DNA of 9,425 bases. Source: Rickettsiales bacterium. GTDB taxonomy: Bacteria > Pseudomonadota > Alphaproteobacteria > Rickettsiales > Rickettsiaceae. Shown in pieces: positions 8,186 to 9,425 of the stretch. Both the position numbers and the translations under genes were made by a program. The stretch is from contig CANGHM010000010.1 of the NCBI GenBank assembly GCA_947453775.1, forward strand, positions 1-9,425, in the 5' to 3' direction. How positions within the stretch are numbered: position 1 is the stretch's first letter; each line of letters begins with the position of its first letter. The notes beneath the pieces were generated by a model. It was not told the DNA's origin and did no database searches. It saw only the letters and a program-made list of their open reading frames with translations.

Positions 8186-8312
8186 ATATTGATTTTTTTA
8201 TATTTCTTGATACATTATATATCTTATTATGTTATATGACAAAGGCTATAGTGAACTGATTTAAGATTTATTGGCTTCATAGTTTGTGCTTTAGCCGATC
8301 TTAAGCAACTGT
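8186..8312. other. Intergenic region between murC and the frameshifted orphan
   Basis: This 127-bp stretch holds the murC promoter (8214-8242). It also has a weak interrupted hairpin at about 8289-8307 (GCTTTAG / CTTAAGC with a T-T mismatch) that has no T-tract on either strand. I see no RNA gene or convincing reading frame. Confidence 0.6.
8214..8242 (-). promoter_or_regulatory. Sigma-70-type promoter of the murC-murB-lgt-midA operon
   Basis: On the minus strand a -35 box TTGTCA (8237-8242, five of six bases match TTGACA) is followed by exactly 17 nt and then a perfect -10 box TATAAT (8214-8219). Initiation about 7 nt further on would give a leader of roughly 20 nt before the murC ATG at 8185. 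No other promoter-like site of this quality was noticed ahead of murB, lgt or midA, and their overlaps leave no intergenic space, so this probably drives all four genes. Confidence 0.7.
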
Positions 8313-8775
8313 TTAGATCATATTATATAAATCTTTTAATTCACTTAGCATCTTAATATCCATGAACAAATATTTTAAATCATACTCGAGATTTTCTATA
8401 TTAATTGAGATAATTTCTGAGATTGTATTGGGTATCTCCGATAATTCTTTTATTGTATCTATTATTTTTTCTCTTTTTGCCATCAACAAGATCAAATTTA
8501 GCTAATTGATCATTAAAACTCTTTTGCAAATCGCCATTAAGACATTCTAAAAAACCTCTAGGATCGTTAAAGTTATTCCGAATCTGATCAATATCAGAAT
8601 CAACATTATTAAGCTTAGCTAAAATCTGCTCAATATTAGGTGCGCGCCATGTGCTTAAAAAACTTTCCAAAGGCTTATTATCCCCTTTAAGGGAACTATC
8701 GCGCGCTAATTGAAGATTATTTGTACCTTTATTATCAGAGCTTCTTATTAAAGTTGAGATTGCGACATCTTTCAC
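8313..8775 (-). pseudogene. Unrecognised small gene, apparently frameshifted
   Basis: I do not recognise this protein. The minus strand is open from a GTG at 8775 to a stop at 8401. After an A5 run at 8474-8478, however, that frame becomes Lys/Asn/Arg-rich and unconvincing ('KKRKNNRYNKR'). A second frame open to 8313 reads as a plausible amphipathic helix there ('KIIDTIKELSEIPNTISEI', later 'SELKDLYNMI'). Removing one A from the run would join the two into a protein of about 153 aa: a polar N-terminal part ('RSSDNKGTNNLQLARD', 'ESFLSTWRAPNIEQILAKL') and a helical, possibly coiled-coil C-terminal part. No signal peptide or membrane segment is seen. The start is uncertain: the frame stays open and protein-like for nine codons above the GTG ('VNFFDPS') to a stop at 8803-8805, yet holds no ATG, GTG or TTG there. 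It may be a decaying gene, a gene rescued by slippage, a fragment of a larger protein, or the result of a sequencing error. Confidence 0.5.
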
Positions 8776-8814
8776 ACTTGGGTCAAAGAAATTAACCTTA
8801 AGTTAATAAATTAA

Positions 8815-8843
8815 TTTACATTATATATTTATAATGATAATAT
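8815..8843 (+). promoter_or_regulatory. Candidate gltA promoter
   Basis: TTTACA at 8815-8820 matches five of six bases of the -35 consensus. Possible -10 boxes are GATAAT at 8836-8841 (five of six, 15-nt spacer) and TAATAT at 8838-8843 (four of six, 17-nt spacer). A perfect TATAAT at 8830-8835 lacks a properly spaced -35. The region is so A/T-rich that several boxes occur by chance, so the location is tentative. A transcript from here would have a leader of about 40 nt. Confidence 0.35.
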
Positions 8844-8879
8844 GGATTATAAGTTATTTTACAAAATAGTTTTATTATT

Positions 8880-8883
8880 AAGG
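8880..8883 (+). promoter_or_regulatory. gltA ribosome binding site
   Basis: AAGG lies 6 nt upstream of the ATG at 8890, a normal Shine-Dalgarno distance. It supports that start over any later Met. It sits within the right arm of the inverted repeat. Confidence 0.6.
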
Positions 8884-8889
8884 TTAAAT

Positions 8890-9425
8890 ATGACTCAAGA
8901 GTATGCTCAATTAAAAATAGCTGATCAAATTTATCAACTCCCTATTCTGAAGTCTAGTATTGGCTATAATGTGATAGATATTGCCAAGCTTTATTCAATG
9001 TCGGGCTTTTGCATGCTGGATGCTGGGTTTATGTCTACAGCATCTTGCGAGTCGAAAATTACTTATATAGATGGCGAAAAAGGAATTTTGCGCTATCGTG
9101 GCTACGATATTAAAACCCTTGCGCAGAAAAGTAATTTTTTGCAATCAGCTTACTTACTTCTTTGCGGTGATTTACCTAATAAAAGTCAGTATGAAAATTT
9201 TGCGTATGAAATTTCGCACCATTCCTTAATAAACCAGCAAATGCATAATTTGTTCATGGCTTTTAGACACTCAGCTCACCCCATGGCAATAATGCTTGGA
9301 GCGGTTGGATGTTTGTCGGCGTTTTATCACGATTGTTTGGACATACACGATGCTAATCAGCGTCAAGCAGCGGCTATTAAAATAATAGCTAAAATGCCAA
9401 CAATTGCCGCAATGGCCTATAAATA
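8890..9425 (+). CDS. gltA: Citrate synthase, 3'-partial
   Basis: Condenses acetyl-CoA and oxaloacetate to citrate, the first step of the TCA cycle, in the cytoplasm. The frame is open from the ATG at 8890 to the window edge (178 complete codons), so most of the C-terminal part, including the main active-site residues, lies outside. The visible part has the N-terminal domain of Gram-negative type II citrate synthases ('LKIADQIYQLPILKSSIG'). It then has the strongly conserved 'FMSTASCESKITYIDG', 'GILRYRGYDIKTLA', 'YLLLCGDLP', 'AFRHSAHPMAIML', 'SAFYHD' and 'AKMPTIAAMAYK'. The match is closest, from memory, to Rickettsia GltA. The usual Asp-Pro-Gly before 'FMSTASC' is Asp-Ala-Gly here. The start has AAGG 6 nt upstream. 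It is divergent from the orphan, which lies 114 bp away. Confidence 0.96.
   Translation, partial: MTQEYAQLKIADQIYQLPILKSSIGYNVIDIAKLYSMSGFCMLDAGFMSTASCESKITYIDGEKGILRYRGYDIKTLAQKSNFLQSAYLLLCGDLPNKSQYENFAYEISHHSLINQQMHNLFMAFRHSAHPMAIMLGAVGCLSAFYHDCLDIHDANQRQAAAIKIIAKMPTIAAMAYK

Larger units (their letters stand above)
8792..8887. repeat. 10-bp inverted repeat flanking the gltA upstream region
   Basis: TTAACCTTAA at 8792-8801 and its exact reverse complement TTAAGGTTAA at 8878-8887 bound the AT-rich spacer. If a GT in the left arm is bulged out, the match extends by about seven further A/T bases (TAATAAA). The right arm contains the gltA AAGG ribosome-binding site. The left arm places an AAGG on the minus strand, just ahead of the orphan's coding-like sequence. 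This may be coincidence in AT-rich DNA, an inverted duplication, or a paired protein-binding site. Confidence 0.45.

Noticed and set aside
8207..8235. Plus-strand promoter (TTGATA, then TGTTAT) in the murC upstream region
   Set aside because: The -10 matches only four of six bases, the region is very A/T-rich, and no plus-strand gene follows until gltA beyond the orphan.
8286..8310. Hairpin (GCTTTAG / CTTAAGC) as a terminator for the orphan gene
   Set aside because: The stem is short with a T-T mismatch, and neither strand has a following T-tract.
8846..8851. Minus-strand TATAAT as the orphan's promoter
   Set aside because: No acceptable -35 lies 15-19 nt upstream. Several TATAAT-like strings occur on both strands of this spacer by composition.
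1..9425. Search for CRISPR arrays, tRNA or rRNA genes, insertion sequences and transposase fragments
   Set aside because: No regularly spaced repeats, cloverleaf-like sequence, terminal inverted repeats or transposase motifs were seen by eye.

Overview
The window is AT-rich bacterial DNA, most likely from a member of the Rickettsiales (Alphaproteobacteria), probably a relative of Rickettsia. This rests on remembered family sequences, not a search. The partial citrate synthase at the right end and MurC/MurB read very like their Rickettsia counterparts, for example the 'HPMAIML' and 'SAFYHD' segments of GltA and 'CGSTFANP' of MurB. The lgt-midA pair is also a common alphaproteobacterial arrangement.

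Layout. Positions 1-4049 (+) hold a two-gene RND efflux module: a periplasmic adaptor whose start lies left of the window, overlapping by 4 bp an inner-membrane AcrB-type permease. Positions 4051-8185 (-) hold a compact four-gene operon in the order murC, murB, lgt, midA. Every junction overlaps, and a near-consensus sigma-70 promoter sits just upstream of murC. The two units converge tail to tail with one base between their stop codons. Positions 8313-8775 (-) hold an unrecognised short gene, apparently broken by a one-base frameshift in a poly-A run. Positions 8890-9425 (+) hold the start of gltA (citrate synthase), cut by the window edge.

How they work together. MurC and MurB act in cytoplasmic peptidoglycan precursor synthesis. 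Lgt starts lipoprotein maturation in the inner membrane. MidA is the bacterial relative of the mitochondrial complex I assembly factor NDUFAF7. The RND pair would export drugs, bile-like compounds or metabolites across the envelope with an outer-membrane TolC-type partner that is not in this window. GltA is the entry enzyme of the TCA cycle.

Most of the window is ordinary core metabolism. I see no convincing new system, RNA gene, CRISPR array or mobile element. The parts most worth a second look are the frameshifted orphan at 8313-8775, the inverted repeat flanking the gltA upstream region, and the tightly coupled operon architecture.
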